In this document: positions 43,746 to 52,228 of the stretch, piece after piece
How the letters are laid out: every line of letters begins with the position of its first letter
How positions within the stretch are numbered: position 1 is the stretch's first letter
NCBI GenBank assembly: GCA_029834535.1
Contig: JAQMWT010000614.1
Span: forward strand, 1-64,000
Length of the DNA stretch: 64,000 nucleotides
Source: Chrysophaeum taylorii
Taxonomy: Eukaryota > Sar > Pelagophyceae > Pelagomonadales > Pelagomonadaceae
Reading direction: 5' to 3'
Made by a program: the position numbers and the translations under genes
Notes under the pieces: generated by a model
Databases searched by the model: none
Told to the model about the DNA's origin: nothing
What the model saw: only the letters and a program-made list of their open reading frames with translations

Positions 43746-44912
43746 CTAGCGGTTGGTAATCCCCTGCTTGGCCTTGGCGGCGGCGGCGATGACCTTGGTG
43801 TTGGCCGCGAGGCGGTCGAGGCCCTTTTCGAGGACAAAAAGGGGAACGAGGGGGAGACGCGCCGGCTGGAGGAAGAGGGGCCGGGCGAGGGGACGGGAGA
43901 GCTGGACGGACAAGCCGAGGGCGACGAGGGTCGCGGTGAAGGCGGGGAGGACGGGCGAGTCGTCGGCGATGGCAGCGCTGAGCACGGGGGGGGCGGTGGG
44001 TCGGAGGCCCTCGATAACGAGGCGAGAGCCAAGGGTCGCCGCGTTGAGCGTCGTGGTGAGCTGTCTCTTGTTGAGCGCGGTCAGGACGAAGGCGGCCTGG
44101 GTGGTAGACTTGACCGTCGCGTCCGCCCAGGACTTGATTGGCTTGGGAAGGATCTCGTCGCTCCGGAGAGCCTCGACAGCTGGCTCGACGAGGTTCTTGA
44201 GAGCTGTCTCGTAGATGTCGCCGCCCGCGCCCAAGCCGAGAGAGACGCCCGAGATGGCGTTGGAGTGCGCGGTCGCCGCGCAGGCCGCGAAAGCCGTCCA
44301 GGCCGAGCCAGCGATGCGGCGCACGGCGGCCGGGTCGAGGGCCTCAACAACGCGACGAATACTCGTGGCGCCGTCGCGGCACCGATAGGCGGCGAAACTT
44401 AGTTCGGAGAGCTCCTTCGACAGAGCTCGCTTCGCCTTCTCGTCGTCGTCGAGGTCGAGAAGCGCGAGCAGGACGTCGTTCGCCTCCTTTTCGAGTTTTT
44501 TTAGCTTGTCCCGCATCTTGCGGAAAGTGGGGGCCTCCGCGGCTGCGGCCTCGGAAGCCGCCCGCCATCGCTCGCCCAAGTCCTCGGCCGCCGCGACCAA
44601 CTGCGGGCCGCCGACCTCCTTGAGCGTCTGGCTAAAGAGAATGGTGGTCCCGACCTCGCCGCCGTGGAGGAGCAGCCCGAACCCGACGGCGACCTTGGCG
44701 TAGTTCGCGTAGTACGAGACTTTGTTGACGCGCGAAAACACTTCGTCGAGCTGATCGCGTTGCTGCGCGTCGAGCTCCTCGTCCGTCAGCGCCTCGAGCG
44801 CCTCTTCGACCTGCTGCCGGAGCCGGCCTATCGGATGATGATCCTGCGACTTTTCTTCGGGGCGGGGACGAAACAGGAACAACAACACCAACGCCAACAA
44901 GAACTGCATCAA
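43746..44912 (-). CDS. Hypothetical Ala-rich membrane-associated protein
   Basis: A 388-residue intact frame starting with a hydrophobic segment (MMQFLLALVLLFLF). The rest is mostly alpha-helical and Ala/Leu-rich with charged amphipathic stretches (RKMRDKLKKLEKEANDVLLA, about residue 135) and weakly hydrophobic helices near 200 and 320-345. No catalytic motif or known domain is visible. The neighbours on the same strand are a sulfotransferase and an aminotransferase, but spacing does not suggest functional linkage. It is coding with good confidence, because the frame is long, GC3-rich and free of low-complexity runs, but its role is unknown. Confidence 0.65.
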   Translation of the reverse strand: MMQFLLALVLLFLFRPRPEEKSQDHHPIGRLRQQVEEALEALTDEELDAQQRDQLDEVFSRVNKVSYYANYAKVAVGFGLLLHGGEVGTTILFSQTLKEVGGPQLVAAAEDLGERWRAASEAAAAEAPTFRKMRDKLKKLEKEANDVLLALLDLDDDEKAKRALSKELSELSFAAYRCRDGATSIRRVVEALDPAAVRRIAGSAWTAFAACAATAHSNAISGVSLGLGAGGDIYETALKNLVEPAVEALRSDEILPKPIKSWADATVKSTTQAAFVLTALNKRQLTTTLNAATLGSRLVIEGLRPTAPPVLSAAIADDSPVLPAFTATLVALGLSVQLSRPLARPLFLQPARLPLVPLFVLEKGLDRLAANTKVIAAAAKAKQGITNR

Positions 44913-45002
44913 GATGATTCGATGATTCTCAATCTCCTCGTTTTTTCGGTGTTCAACAACAACGGGGGTAAGTATTAGTATGTAAAAAAAAAAAAGAAGG
45001 AC

Positions 45003-46094
45003 CTAATTTTTTGTAGGTTGCACGATGGGGACAGTCCAATGGGCGTGGGAAGGGTCGCGGCCGTAGTGGATGTCGGTGAGGCGGGAAAAGAGGGCGCCGG
45101 CGACGGGGCCCAACCCCTCAACACTTGTCGCTGTTGTCGAAATAGTTCCTCCCTGGTCGGTGACGATGGCCTTGATCGGCGCGACGATCGCCGCCGTCCC
45201 GGCACCGAAGACTTCGCGGAGGCGGCCGGTTCTCGCCGCCTCGTGGAGGTCCTCGAGGTGAAAGGGGCGCTCGACGGGGTTGAGGCCGAGGTCGGGGGCG
45301 AGGTCGAGGATGGAGCGTCTCGTAACGCCCGGGAGAATGTCCCCCATATCAAGGGGGGGCGTGATGAGGTCGTCCCCAACGACAGCAAAAAAATTCATCG
45401 AGCCAACCTCGGTGATGCGGCCGTCTGGACAGTAAAGAACCTGGCTCGCTCCGTGTCTCCTAGCCGCAAGCTGTTGGGGCAATATAGTCGGACCATAGTT
45501 CGCGCCAACCTTGTTGCCGCCGCAGCCTCCCGGCCAGGCGCGGACGTATTGGGTGTCGGCATACACGACGATAGGGTTGAAGCCGGCGGGGAAATAGGGA
45601 CCGACGGGCGAGAGAAGCGCAAAAAACAAACATCTGTTCGGGGGGCCGACGCCCAAGTGCGGGTCGGTTGCGATCACGGTCGGTCGGAGGTAGGCGGCGA
45701 ACCCGTCTCCCGACGGCACGAAGCGGCGGTCGTGCGACACGAGAGTTCCAACGGCTTCGACGAGATTTTCGACGCGAGGCATCGCCAGTCTGTCGAGGGA
45801 TTCGTTAAGCCGCGCCGCGTTTAGATCCGGTCGGAACAGCCGAATCACGTCGTCGTCTCCGCGGTACGCCTTCATTCCCTCGAAGCACTGGAGAGCGTAG
45901 TGGAGCGACGATGCTGCAGGCGAGATCTTGAGGTCGCCAAAGGGTTCAATTCGCGGGGCGCCCCATTCCCCGTCCCATTCGGCGACGAGCATGTGGTCCG
46001 AAAACACCTTTCCGAACGCTCCCTTGAGTTCATCGTTCCGAGGCACTTTTCTTCGCGCGCCCTCCTTGACGACGAGCTTGGACAGCTTGAGCAT
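45003..46094 (-). CDS. Branched-chain amino acid aminotransferase
   Basis: A PLP fold-type IV enzyme of 363 residues that interconverts Leu, Ile and Val with their 2-oxo acids. ATG 46094 (MLKLSKLVVKEG) is preferred to an in-frame Met 16 codons upstream. Seen: LHYALQCFEGMKAYRG (substrate loop), VGPPNRCLFFALLSPVGPYF, GGNKVGANYGPTI with the PLP-binding Lys, EVGSMNFFAVVGD and PGVTRRSILDLA, and the late phosphate-binding segment EVFGAGTAAIVAPI. The sequence follows eukaryotic/mitochondrial-plastid BCATs over the full length. A targeting peptide is not obvious from this start, so cytosolic or weakly predicted organellar location is possible. Confidence 0.93.
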   Translation of the reverse strand: MLKLSKLVVKEGARRKVPRNDELKGAFGKVFSDHMLVAEWDGEWGAPRIEPFGDLKISPAASSLHYALQCFEGMKAYRGDDDVIRLFRPDLNAARLNESLDRLAMPRVENLVEAVGTLVSHDRRFVPSGDGFAAYLRPTVIATDPHLGVGPPNRCLFFALLSPVGPYFPAGFNPIVVYADTQYVRAWPGGCGGNKVGANYGPTILPQQLAARRHGASQVLYCPDGRITEVGSMNFFAVVGDDLITPPLDMGDILPGVTRRSILDLAPDLGLNPVERPFHLEDLHEAARTGRLREVFGAGTAAIVAPIKAIVTDQGGTISTTATSVEGLGPVAGALFSRLTDIHYGRDPSHAHWTVPIVQPTKN

Positions 46095-46607
46095 GATGAC
46101 GAGGCAACAGCAATCGCCAATTTTACTGCCAGTCCCCCCCAACGTACCAGGACCGCGCGAAGAACTAGGGTCTTACGTACGGCAAAAAGAAAAAGGACGA
46201 AAATATTGCTCTCTCTCTTGACAGACTAAGGGTCGGATAAGAAAACGAGACTAGCCCGCGCCGCAACGACGGGTCCTACAACGCGTGGGCTTTTTCCTTT
46301 TTTTGCGTGAGGGGACGAAAGGATGCCGACTTCACTATGGGGACGAGTTCCATCGCGACGATCTCGCGGCGTGGCGGCACATACTGCTTGAGTACAAATG
46401 AACATAGCTCAGCGATCCGTTGAGTATGTCTTAGTACAAACTGAAACATAGTTAACGGCTCGTACGAACTTTCTTATCCGACCCTGTCTAAGACTCGGAC
46501 GGTCTCGGTCTCGGTCTCGGCTCGGGCTTGTAAAGAAAGAACACTTTTATTAAGTCTTATAGGACGAGGGCGTCGTAGTGGACAAGAAAGAACACTTTTA
46601 TTAAGTC
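46095..46607. other. Intergenic with GGTCTC repeats
   Basis: About 510 bp. A (GGTCTC)n-like tract lies at about 46496-46519, and the first unit of the 51-bp duplication (46533-46583) lies near the OTU gene. Nothing else recognised. Confidence 0.5.
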
Positions 46608-46634
46608 TTATAGGACGAGGGCGTCGTAGTGGAC
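46533..46634. repeat. 51-bp tandem duplication across the 3' end of the OTU gene
   Basis: Units 46533-46583 and 46584-46634 are identical. Each includes (minus strand) the last codons HYDALVL, the TAA stop and an AATAAA-containing tail. The gene therefore has a second, unused copy of its own C-terminal end and polyadenylation-type signal directly downstream. Confidence 0.92.
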
Positions 46635-47462
46635 GCCGCCGCGGTAGCAGACGCGGACGGTCGTCTTGGCGTGGGGCTTGTGGAAGAGGGAGATGCGGCG
46701 GAAGCCCGTGGCGCAGGGCTCGTAGACCTCGATCGAAACGTTGGAAAGCTCGGAAGCAGCAGCCATCTCGATCGCACCGCCCCAGCCCGCGTGGGCCATG
46801 CGACTCGCGTAGGTCGCGACTGAGGCCCGGGACTCCCACTTGATCCAGTCGCGCAACGGCGTGTCGGCGATCTTGAGATCGGGATTCTCGCGGATAAAGG
46901 TGGCGATATCGCGGCGCAAGGTCGACGCCGTGCGACCGTCTTTGAGGCCGAAAGAGAGCGAGTGGAAGAGACACGAGCCGTCGGGCGGTTGGGGGACGAC
47001 CCGAGCGCGGCGTGCGACGACGGGAGCTTCGTCGCTGCCGAGCTCCTTGGGCTTGCGCCGGCGCGCATCGGGGTGCTTGTCGCGTTCCTTGCGGAACCAA
47101 GGACAAGCCGTCGCCTCGTGAGGGCCGTCGCATCGAGCGCAGCAGCGCCGCGGCTTCTCCTCCGAGACGTCGAGGTCGACGGGCGTCTCGACGTACCGCG
47201 CCATGACGGGTCGTCGCTTCTTCCGCCGTCGCCCCTTCTTTGGGGGCTGCCAGTAGTCCTTGACGGCGTCTTCGGGGGTCCCCCCGCCCGAGAGCTGCCT
47301 GCGCCGCGACCTCTTTTCTTCTCCTTCCCGCCGGCACCGCGTTGGCGGCTCCTCGACCACCGAAGCCGCGGTTCCGCCGCCGCGCTGGACTAGGGGAAAC
47401 TCGTTCGGAGACCGCGGCGCCGCGAGGCGTCGTCGGAAAATCCGCCGCGGTGAGTAATCCAT
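46608..47462 (-). CDS. OTU-family cysteine protease with a zinc-knuckle-like motif
   Basis: A 284-residue protein. OTU proteases cut ubiquitin or ubiquitin-like chains. The catalytic Cys lies in PPDGSCLFHSLS (about residue 163), the second conserved block is GWGGAIEMAAASELSN (about 225), and the catalytic His is in GGVHYDALVL, ending at the C-terminus. The N-terminal half is Arg/Lys-rich and basic, with a Cys/His cluster CARCDGPHEATACPWF (about 110) resembling a CCHC zinc knuckle, which might bind nucleic acid or the substrate. The complete triad-type arrangement suggests an active enzyme. Its last codons lie inside the 51-bp duplication. Confidence 0.88.
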   Translation of the reverse strand: MDYSPRRIFRRRLAAPRSPNEFPLVQRGGGTAASVVEEPPTRCRREGEEKRSRRRQLSGGGTPEDAVKDYWQPPKKGRRRKKRRPVMARYVETPVDLDVSEEKPRRCCARCDGPHEATACPWFRKERDKHPDARRRKPKELGSDEAPVVARRARVVPQPPDGSCLFHSLSFGLKDGRTASTLRRDIATFIRENPDLKIADTPLRDWIKWESRASVATYASRMAHAGWGGAIEMAAASELSNVSIEVYEPCATGFRRISLFHKPHAKTTVRVCYRGGVHYDALVL

Positions 47463-47537
47463 ATCAGCTGCTACTACTGTCGCCGTTCTTTGCTGACGAC
47501 GACGTCACCCCGTGTATCTTAATAATAATAAGAAGAA

Positions 47538-48311
47538 TTAGGGTTCCTCCTCCTCCATCTCGTTAGGAGCGAAGAAGAAAAGGGCGGCAAGGACGAGGAG
47601 GAAGACTGTGAGAAAGGCAGCGGGCGTGGACCGCGTGAGGTTGGCGACCCACCACTGTATTGGCTGGCCGCGGCTCGTCGTCGTCGTCGTCGTCGTCGTC
47701 AGTACGGGGGCGAAACTACTACTCGTTGTTTTTTGTGATGTTGTTGCCGGTGCCGGTGGTGAGGAGGGAGGAGGGGCTCGTTGGCGCACGTCGAGGGTGG
47801 GTTGTTGTTCACCTCTCTCGGCCGAGACGAGCTTCTTCTTGCCACCACCACCACCACCACGCGGAGGGGACGACTTAGTGCGGGAATCGTCGATGTCGAA
47901 GAAGAGTTTTGAGGCCTTCAAATCGAAGAGAGAGCCGCCCGTCGAGTCGGTCTGGGTCGAGAAGGTGGTCATCAAGGCCTGGAGCGTGGCCACGCGTTCG
48001 CCCGCGAAGTCTGAATTAGGATTCGTTTCGTAGAGGTTCCCCGTATAGCCTCCGCCCGACATGAAGGCCGACGCCGGGGGAAAGGGTTCGAGCGGCGCGC
48101 CCACCGCGGCTGCCGCCGGCCGCAGGGCTTCCCAAAATTTGCGAACTTCGCTGAAACGGCGAAGCACCGACCATTCGCGCTGTGAAATCAAGTCCTTAAC
48201 GAGGAGCTCGTAGTACAACGAGGTCCCCGGGTACAAGTAGTACGTCGCCGGCGCGTCCTTCATCTCCTTGCACCCGCGCACGCTCACCCGGTACTTCCGC
48301 TTCCCGCGCAT
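47538..48311 (-). CDS. PX-domain protein with a C-terminal membrane anchor
   Basis: 257 residues. The N-terminal ~125 residues form a phox-homology (PX) domain: YYELLVKDLISQREWSVLRR then FSEVRKFWEAL, a Pro-rich loop (LEPFPPASAF) and the following helical part ERVATLQALMTTF. PX domains bind phosphoinositides on endosomal membranes. A Gly/Lys and Pro/Thr-rich linker precedes a single transmembrane helix (AAFLTVFLLVLAALFFF) and an acidic tail ending EEEEP, indicating tail anchoring with the PX domain in the cytosol. The gene starts 74 bp from the divergent TPR-methyltransferase, so they probably share a promoter region. Confidence 0.82.
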   Translation of the reverse strand: MRGKRKYRVSVRGCKEMKDAPATYYLYPGTSLYYELLVKDLISQREWSVLRRFSEVRKFWEALRPAAAAVGAPLEPFPPASAFMSGGGYTGNLYETNPNSDFAGERVATLQALMTTFSTQTDSTGGSLFDLKASKLFFDIDDSRTKSSPPRGGGGGGKKKLVSAERGEQQPTLDVRQRAPPPSSPPAPATTSQKTTSSSFAPVLTTTTTTTTSRGQPIQWWVANLTRSTPAAFLTVFLLVLAALFFFAPNEMEEEEP

Positions 48312-48385
48312 AGTTAGTTAGTTAGTCAGTCACTCGCCTGGGATCTTCCATAGAGGAGGAGGTTAGTCTGACGAGTAGTAGTAGT
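48312..48385. promoter_or_regulatory. 74-bp divergent promoter region
   Basis: The only non-coding DNA between the start codons of the PX gene (minus) and the TPR-methyltransferase gene (plus). It contains a TTAG repeat (about 48310-48326) but no recognised core element. Assignment is by position. Confidence 0.5.
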
Positions 48386-49492
48386 ATGTCGCTCTTCCAG
48401 GAGGCGTTGGGCCTTCAGAGGCGGGGGGAATACGAGGCCGCGCACGCGCGGTGCGTGGCTCTGGTGAAAGCCGAGCCGGAGCACGCGCGGGGGTGGGCTC
48501 TCCAGAGCTCGCTCGAGAGGTCGGAGGAGCGGGCGCTCGCGGCGGCCGAGAAGGGGTTCGCCCTCCGGGACTTGCCGGTGACGCGGCGGGCCCTCGCGCA
48601 GGCGTTGACGCGGGTGGACGCGCGGACCAAGCCGCGAACGGGGCTCGAGCTTCTCGAGCGCGCGGCGGGTCTGGTCCCGCTCGACGCTGGCGTCCAGTTC
48701 CGTCTCGGTCGCGCGGCGCGACAACTCCGTCGACCGCGCGTCGCCGCCGACGCGTTTAGAGCCGTGCTGGCCGCCGAGCCCGGCCACGAGCGCGCGCGAT
48801 TCTGGCTCGCGACGATAGACCCGAGCGTCGCTGTCTCGAGGGCGCCCATTGGGCACGTCAAAGCTCTCTACGACGATTACGCTCCGAGGTACGACGACCA
48901 TCTCCGTCTAAAGCTCCGGACGCGGGCCCCCGAGCTCGTCGCGGGGGCCCTCGCCGCGCACGCCGCCGAAAAGGGCTTTGGGGTCGACCTCGGGTGCGGA
49001 ACGGGGCTCTCGGGGGTGGCCCTCGCGAAAGCTCTCCCGAGCGTCCGGTGGATTGGCGTCGACTTGTCGACCCAGATGTGCGCTTTGGCTTGGAAAAAGG
49101 GCGCGTACCACCGCGTCGAGACAAACGACATGCTCGCACTCCTGGAGGGCTCTCCGGGGATTTTTGATTGTCTCGTCTCCTGCGACGTTCTGGTCTACGT
49201 TGGAGACCTCGCCGACTTTTTTCGGGCCGCGCGATGCGCGGCGAAGCCCTCCGCGACGCTCGCGATCTCCCTCGAAGACGCCGACGAGGCCCTCGACGCC
49301 AAGGGTCCAACCCCCCCCTGGCGCCTCACGGCGAGCGGCCGCTTCACGCACGCTCCCTCTTACGTGAGGTCTGTCGCCGCGGAAGCCCAGTGGACGTGCC
49401 TCGTCTCGGAGGCCGAGACGCTCCGGCACCAGGCGGGCCAGCCCGTGCGCGGGCGAATCTTCGTGTTCCGAAAGAACATAATTACATCATAA
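48386..49492 (+). CDS. TPR-containing class I methyltransferase
   Basis: 368 residues: about three TPR-like helical hairpins in the first 145 residues (EAALGLQRRGEYEAAH-type pattern, AGVQFRLGRAARQLRRPRVA), followed by a methyltransferase with motif I FGVDLGCGTGLSGVAL (about residue 195), IGVDLSTQM as motif II, and VSCDVLVYVGDL as the motif IV region. This resembles predicted TPR-methyltransferases (COG4976-like), whose protein substrates are mostly unknown. ATG 48386 starts the frame 74 bp from the PX gene. The stop (49490-49492) overlaps the stop of the convergent plastid protein by six bases. Confidence 0.85.
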   Translation: MSLFQEALGLQRRGEYEAAHARCVALVKAEPEHARGWALQSSLERSEERALAAAEKGFALRDLPVTRRALAQALTRVDARTKPRTGLELLERAAGLVPLDAGVQFRLGRAARQLRRPRVAADAFRAVLAAEPGHERARFWLATIDPSVAVSRAPIGHVKALYDDYAPRYDDHLRLKLRTRAPELVAGALAAHAAEKGFGVDLGCGTGLSGVALAKALPSVRWIGVDLSTQMCALAWKKGAYHRVETNDMLALLEGSPGIFDCLVSCDVLVYVGDLADFFRAARCAAKPSATLAISLEDADEALDAKGPTPPWRLTASGRFTHAPSYVRSVAAEAQWTCLVSEAETLRHQAGQPVRGRIFVFRKNIITS

Positions 49493-50221
49493 GGCGAAGA
49501 GGCGGCGGCGGAGATCTTCATCCTCGTCGTCGTCATTATCATTATCATCATCATCATCATCATCCTCGGAGGGACGATGGTGGTCCTGGAGGTAGGTGTT
49601 GATGAGGGTGGCGAGCCACTGGTGTTCGCGCTCGACGAGGGTCCCGGGGATCTTGTGCTCCCTTACGCCCTCGATCAGCAGCAGAACCGTGACGGGATGA
49701 TCGTTGACGTAGGCCGCGACCCCCACCCTCGCCTCGTCGAGATTCTCGGTCGCCCCCGATACGATGCGGGGTCGTCCCCCAAAGGCTGTCTTCGTCGTGA
49801 GCTCCCAGTAGTACTTGCCCAGCGACAGCCTGCAGGCCTTGGGCAACGCTTCTTTCGCGACGCGCGTCCCCGCGACCCAGAACGGCGCCGACATCAACGC
49901 GAACCAACGACCGTTTGTCCACGCGGCTGCCGTCCACACGCCAACAAACGATAGCCAGGTCGCCGCGTGGACTACCTTCAGGATGTCCCTCGTCTTGGCG
50001 GGGACCTCGATCACCAAAGTCCCCGCGTCGGTCCAAGACACCTCCACCCGCGTCCCCGTTGGAGGCCGCAGCGGCCGCGATATCTCCACATCCCGCGCCT
50101 TGACGTCAAGGGGGCTCGGCCCCAACATCCGCGAGATCCGGAGGGCCCGCACCTCGCTCGGAGCGAACCCCGCCGCGATGCCAACCACGCTCAAAACCAC
50201 TGCCGCCAACAACATCATCAA
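49487..50221 (-). CDS. Plastid-targeted membrane protein of unknown function
   Basis: 244 residues. The N-terminus is a signal peptide (MMMLLAAVVLSVVGIAAG) followed by FAPSEVRAL, an ASAF-type bipartite plastid signal (cleavage expected before Phe). Two hydrophobic segments (VVHAATWLSFVGVWTAAAW and FALMSAPFWVAG, about residues 85-120) suggest a membrane hairpin, followed by a soluble part with EARVGVAAYVNDHP and an acidic tail (long Asp run from an ATC repeat). No domain is recognised. The convergent 3' overlap with the TPR-methyltransferase is noteworthy. Confidence 0.75.
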   Translation of the reverse strand: MMMLLAAVVLSVVGIAAGFAPSEVRALRISRMLGPSPLDVKARDVEISRPLRPPTGTRVEVSWTDAGTLVIEVPAKTRDILKVVHAATWLSFVGVWTAAAWTNGRWFALMSAPFWVAGTRVAKEALPKACRLSLGKYYWELTTKTAFGGRPRIVSGATENLDEARVGVAAYVNDHPVTVLLLIEGVREHKIPGTLVEREHQWLATLINTYLQDHHRPSEDDDDDDDNDNDDDEDEDLRRRLFAL

Positions 50222-50439
50222 AGCGAGGGTTTTGGTTGCTTGCTTGCTTTTTGGGTTTAATTTCTTTCTTCTCGGAAGGAAGGAAGGAAGGAAGAAAAGA
50301 AAGGAAGAAAAGAAAGGAAGAAAGAAAGCTTTAAAAAAAGTGTGAATTCAGGCGGCGACGACGACTCGTATAAAAAAAAAAAAAAGATTCCACTTCTCGC
50401 TCCTGGTGCTGCTGCTTGCTGCTGCTCAACGAGCGAGCG
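50222..50439. promoter_or_regulatory. Divergent promoter region with GGAA/GAAA microsatellite
   Basis: The 218 bp between the starts of the plastid protein (minus) and the transporter (plus). A purine-rich (GGAA/GAAA)n tract covers about 50274-50330. A TATA-like ACTCGTATAAAA occurs at about 50363-50374, about 70 bp before the transporter ATG. Confidence 0.5.
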
Positions 50440-52179
50440 ATGAATGGGGGCGAGGTCAAGAAACGCGAGCGGTGGGCGTCCCGGTCGGAGTTCTTGCTGG
50501 CGACTGTGGGTCAGTGCGTGGGTGTCGGGAACGTGTGGCGGTTTCCCTATCTTTGCTACAAGAACGGCGGAGGGACATTTCTGATTCCGTACTTTCTCGC
50601 GCTGGGAGTCATCGGGGTACCGATCTTCCTCCTCGAGCTCTCCCTGGGACAACGATTCGCCAAGGGGAACGTGTACGCGTACCGGCACCTCGATCCCCGT
50701 TTGGGTGGCGTGGGCGTCGCGTCGACGTGCATGAGCTTCGTGACGCTCTGGTACTACAACATCATAGTCGCGTGGACGCTGGTGTACATGGCGCAGTCGT
50801 GTCGCAGCCTGAACGACGTGCCGTGGCGCGGCGGCGAGCACGGCGTGGACGCCGAGCGGTTCTGGCACCGGGCCGTGTTGTGGCGCTCGGACGGGTTCGA
50901 GGAGTTCAGGAATGACGTCGCGAGCCCGGAACTCGTGCTCGCGAGCTTTATCGGGTGGACGGCCTTGTTTTTCGCGACGCGGAAGGGCGTCCAGAGCACG
51001 GGGAAGGTCGCCTACGTGTCTGCGACGCTGCCGTACGTGCTTCTGGTGATGTTGGTGGCGCGCGGAGTGACGCTCGAAGGCGCTTCGGAGGGTCTCGCGT
51101 TTTACCTCAAACCTCGACCTCGAGAACTGGTTTCGTTTCGACCCTGGCTCGACGCTGCGAACCAAATCATCTATTCCCTCGGCGTCGGCGGCGGGGGGCT
51201 TATCGCCTTTGGGTCCTACAACCCTCCGGACGAAGACGTCGTCTACGATTCGATCGCCATCGCCGCGCTCAACTCGGCGACCTCTCTATTCGCGGGAGTT
51301 GCGATTTTCGCTATGCTCGGCCACAAGGCTCGCGTCGACCACAAGAGTGTGTCGGACGTGGTCGACTCGGGCGAAGGCCTCGCCTTCGTCGCCTATCCCG
51401 ACGGCCTCTCCCACCTCCCCGGCGCGGGCGCCTGGTGCTTCGTTTTTTTCGCGATGCTCTTCGCCCTCGCCCTCGATTCGTCCATGGCGATGCTCGAGGC
51501 CTGGATGACCATGCTGGGGGATTTCGGGGTCTGCGACGACCGCACCGGCACCTTCTCCGACGCGAGACGCCAGTTCGTCTGCCTCTCGAGCTGCTTCTTC
51601 GGCTTCGTCGTCTCCTTCGTCTTCATCGCGCGACCAGGAATCTACTGGTTCGCGCTCGTCGATTCCGTTGTCGTCTGGGGCGTCTTCGCCGTCGCCGTCT
51701 TCGAATGTCTGGGCGTATCGAGGGCCTACGGCGGCCAGCGCTTCACCGACGAAATTCTCCAGCTCACTCGCAGGAAAATTCCCGACGTCTTCTCGAGACT
51801 GTGCTGGCCCAAGTTGACCCCCGCGCTCTGCGTCCTCCTCGGCTTTATCTCCCTCATTCTCCAGCTCTCGGCGACCTCCCCCAAGTACGAAGGCGCCCAC
51901 GCCACCGTCTCCTCGCGCGTCGTCGCCCTCGTCATCATGTTAACCCCCCTCCTCATCATGGCGCTCGGCTGGGTCTTTCCCGAGGACCGCGTCTGGTATC
52001 TTCGTCACTCCAACGAAGATGATACTACTAGTAGTAGTAGTAGGAGTAAAGGGCCCGACGAGCCCACAGCAGCAGCCGCCGCCGCCGCCGCCGCCGCCGC
52101 CGAAAAGGAGCAACGGCCGTGCTCCTTCATCGAGCTCTATCCCCACCTCCACCAAGACACGAATAGCACGATGGTCTAG
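50440..52179 (+). CDS. SLC6-type sodium:neurotransmitter/amino acid symporter
   Basis: 579 residues from ATG 50440 (MNGGEVKKRERW), about 12 transmembrane helices. The family signature in TM1-TM2 is present: ATVGQCVGVGNVWRFPYLC followed by KNGGGTFLIPYF, then GVPIFLLELSLGQ. Further conserved parts are the extracellular loop 2 region after TM3, SLGVGGGGLIAFGSYN in TM6 (unwound substrate-binding helix) and the TM8 block LFALALDSSMAMLEA. Na+-coupled uptake of amino acids, GABA-like compounds or taurine/betaine is expected; the specificity is not clear. The C-terminal tail has a Ser run (AGT repeat) and an Ala run (GCC repeat). Very well supported as a member of the family. Confidence 0.92.
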   Translation: MNGGEVKKRERWASRSEFLLATVGQCVGVGNVWRFPYLCYKNGGGTFLIPYFLALGVIGVPIFLLELSLGQRFAKGNVYAYRHLDPRLGGVGVASTCMSFVTLWYYNIIVAWTLVYMAQSCRSLNDVPWRGGEHGVDAERFWHRAVLWRSDGFEEFRNDVASPELVLASFIGWTALFFATRKGVQSTGKVAYVSATLPYVLLVMLVARGVTLEGASEGLAFYLKPRPRELVSFRPWLDAANQIIYSLGVGGGGLIAFGSYNPPDEDVVYDSIAIAALNSATSLFAGVAIFAMLGHKARVDHKSVSDVVDSGEGLAFVAYPDGLSHLPGAGAWCFVFFAMLFALALDSSMAMLEAWMTMLGDFGVCDDRTGTFSDARRQFVCLSSCFFGFVVSFVFIARPGIYWFALVDSVVVWGVFAVAVFECLGVSRAYGGQRFTDEILQLTRRKIPDVFSRLCWPKLTPALCVLLGFISLILQLSATSPKYEGAHATVSSRVVALVIMLTPLLIMALGWVFPEDRVWYLRHSNEDDTTSSSSRSKGPDEPTAAAAAAAAAAAEKEQRPCSFIELYPHLHQDTNSTMV

Positions 52180-52228
52180 TCGTGTGCACGATACGAAGTC
52201 GACCTGCTTATGAAAATAATAATTCTCT

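Noticed and set aside
50955-52022. 355-codon plus-strand frame inside the transporter
   Set aside because: Overlaps the SLC6 coding sequence in another frame; extremely Arg-rich and without motifs.
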